NCBI GenBank assembly: GCA_023663285.1
Contig: JAMPHT010000007.1
Location: 1-64,000 of the forward strand
Reading direction: 5' to 3'
DNA from: Bacillota bacterium
GTDB taxonomy: Bacteria; Bacillota; Clostridia; Lachnospirales; Lachnospiraceae
Length of the DNA stretch: 64,000 nucleotides
Positions within the stretch are counted from its first letter, which is position 1; each line of letters starts with the position of its first letter. Below are positions 63,791 through 64,000 of the stretch, one piece after another. The translations under genes and the position numbers were made by a program. Under the pieces are notes generated by a model. That model did not search any database. It had not been told where the DNA came from and saw nothing but the letters and a program-made list of their open reading frames with translations.

Positions 63791-63819
63791 AGTTTATTCC
63801 TTTATGCTGAAAATGTCAA
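63791..63819 (-). promoter_or_regulatory. Promoter for the arabinofuranosidase gene
   Basis: TTGACA (63814-63819), 17 bases, TAAACT (63791-63796). Confidence 0.7.
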
Positions 63820-63849
63820 ATAAAAAAAGCAGTATTTTGCATCTGTTTG

Positions 63850-63858
63850 TGTTATACT
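63850..63858 (+). promoter_or_regulatory. Extended -10 element for the divergent gene at 63898
   Basis: TG-T-TATACT forms an extended -10; the -35 region is poor. It lies 40 bases before the start codon at 63898. Confidence 0.4.
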
Positions 63859-63897
63859 GAATTTGAGATATATCAAGGTGAAATGAGGTGACCGCCT

Positions 63898-64000
63898 ATG
63901 AGAATAAAAGACGCCGTTTCCAATATAAACAAGGAACGCCCTGAGACGCCCCTGATCCCCCTGTACACTCCCTGGGGCGAAGAGATAATGAATGCAGACG
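63898..64000 (+). CDS. Partial glycoside hydrolase, GH2 beta-galactosidase-like (5' end)
   Basis: The visible 34 residues include PLIPLYTPWGEEI, a pattern found at the start of GH2-type beta-galactosidases and glucuronidases of Clostridia. The start at 63898 follows GAGGTGACC. The gene runs off the right edge, so the family assignment is tentative. It is divergent from the arabinofuranosidase gene, which fits a plant polysaccharide or glycan utilisation locus continuing outside the window. Confidence 0.6.
   Translation, partial: MRIKDAVSNINKERPETPLIPLYTPWGEEIMNAD

Overview
The window looks like chromosome from a Lachnospiraceae-type member of the Clostridia (Bacillota). The evidence is a T-box leader on tyrS, a glnA gene followed by an ANTAR regulator, dapL-type lysine synthesis, purine genes in which the two PurH activities are separate proteins, DUF6062/DUF2225/DUF368/DegV families, GatCAB together with GlnRS, and a Gram-positive Tad pilus locus without an outer-membrane secretin. 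Strong Shine-Dalgarno sequences and consensus sigma-A promoters occur throughout. I see no rRNA, tRNA, CRISPR array, transposase or prophage.

Layout. 0.2-6.6 kb: acylphosphatase, an ABC-F ribosome-protection-type ATPase with an attenuator-like leader, a HAD phosphatase, a DegV protein and tyrS with its T-box. 6.6-12 kb: M19 dipeptidase, NCS2 uracil/xanthine permease, and an SGNH + MBOAT acyl-transfer pair whose SGNH protein carries an 11-residue repeat array. 12-18.4 kb: DUF6062 protein, TetR regulator, a small acidic membrane protein, MocR regulator, DUF2225 protein and glnS. 18.4-29.2 kb (all minus): TIR/beta-propeller membrane protein, DHH phosphoesterase, AICAR transformylase, stand-alone IMP cyclohydrolase, a GGDEF-EAL protein, guaB and a DUF6106-like protein. 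29.3-42.5 kb: two surface proteins of unknown function, gatCAB, a second SGNH + MBOAT pair, aspS, dapL and dapF. 42.6-50.2 kb: ANTAR regulator, glnA with a promoter and a leader hairpin, a small membrane protein, hslO, a methyltransferase, a DUF368 protein, hisC and a glycosyltransferase. 50.2-60.7 kb: a compact Tad pilus operon (tadA, tadB, tadC, pilin-like and pseudopilin-like proteins, CpaB, a lipoprotein, a 1,454-residue secreted glycine-rich protein and a prepilin peptidase). 60.7-64 kb: a 36-residue membrane peptide gene, a serine hydrolase, a GH51 arabinofuranosidase and the start of a divergent glycoside hydrolase.

How genes connect. Purine flow from AICAR to IMP to XMP is encoded in one block (22.5-28.6 kb) that also holds a protein making and/or degrading cyclic di-GMP. 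GlnRS, AspRS and GatCAB together suggest that the amidotransferase serves mainly Asp-tRNA(Asn). The Tad genes overlap or abut in one direction and read as a single operon from one consensus promoter. Cell-surface modification is a recurring theme: two MBOAT/SGNH pairs, pilus, glycosyltransferase and secreted repeat protein.

Most notable for follow-up: the Tad locus with its giant secreted protein and an apparently frameshifted tadA start; the TIR-coiled coil-propeller protein embedded among housekeeping genes; the attenuator on the ABC-F gene; the glnA leader; the 33-bp tandem repeat in an SGNH gene; and short intergenic hairpin repeats that recur across the window. Protein family names come from recognising motifs, not from database searches.
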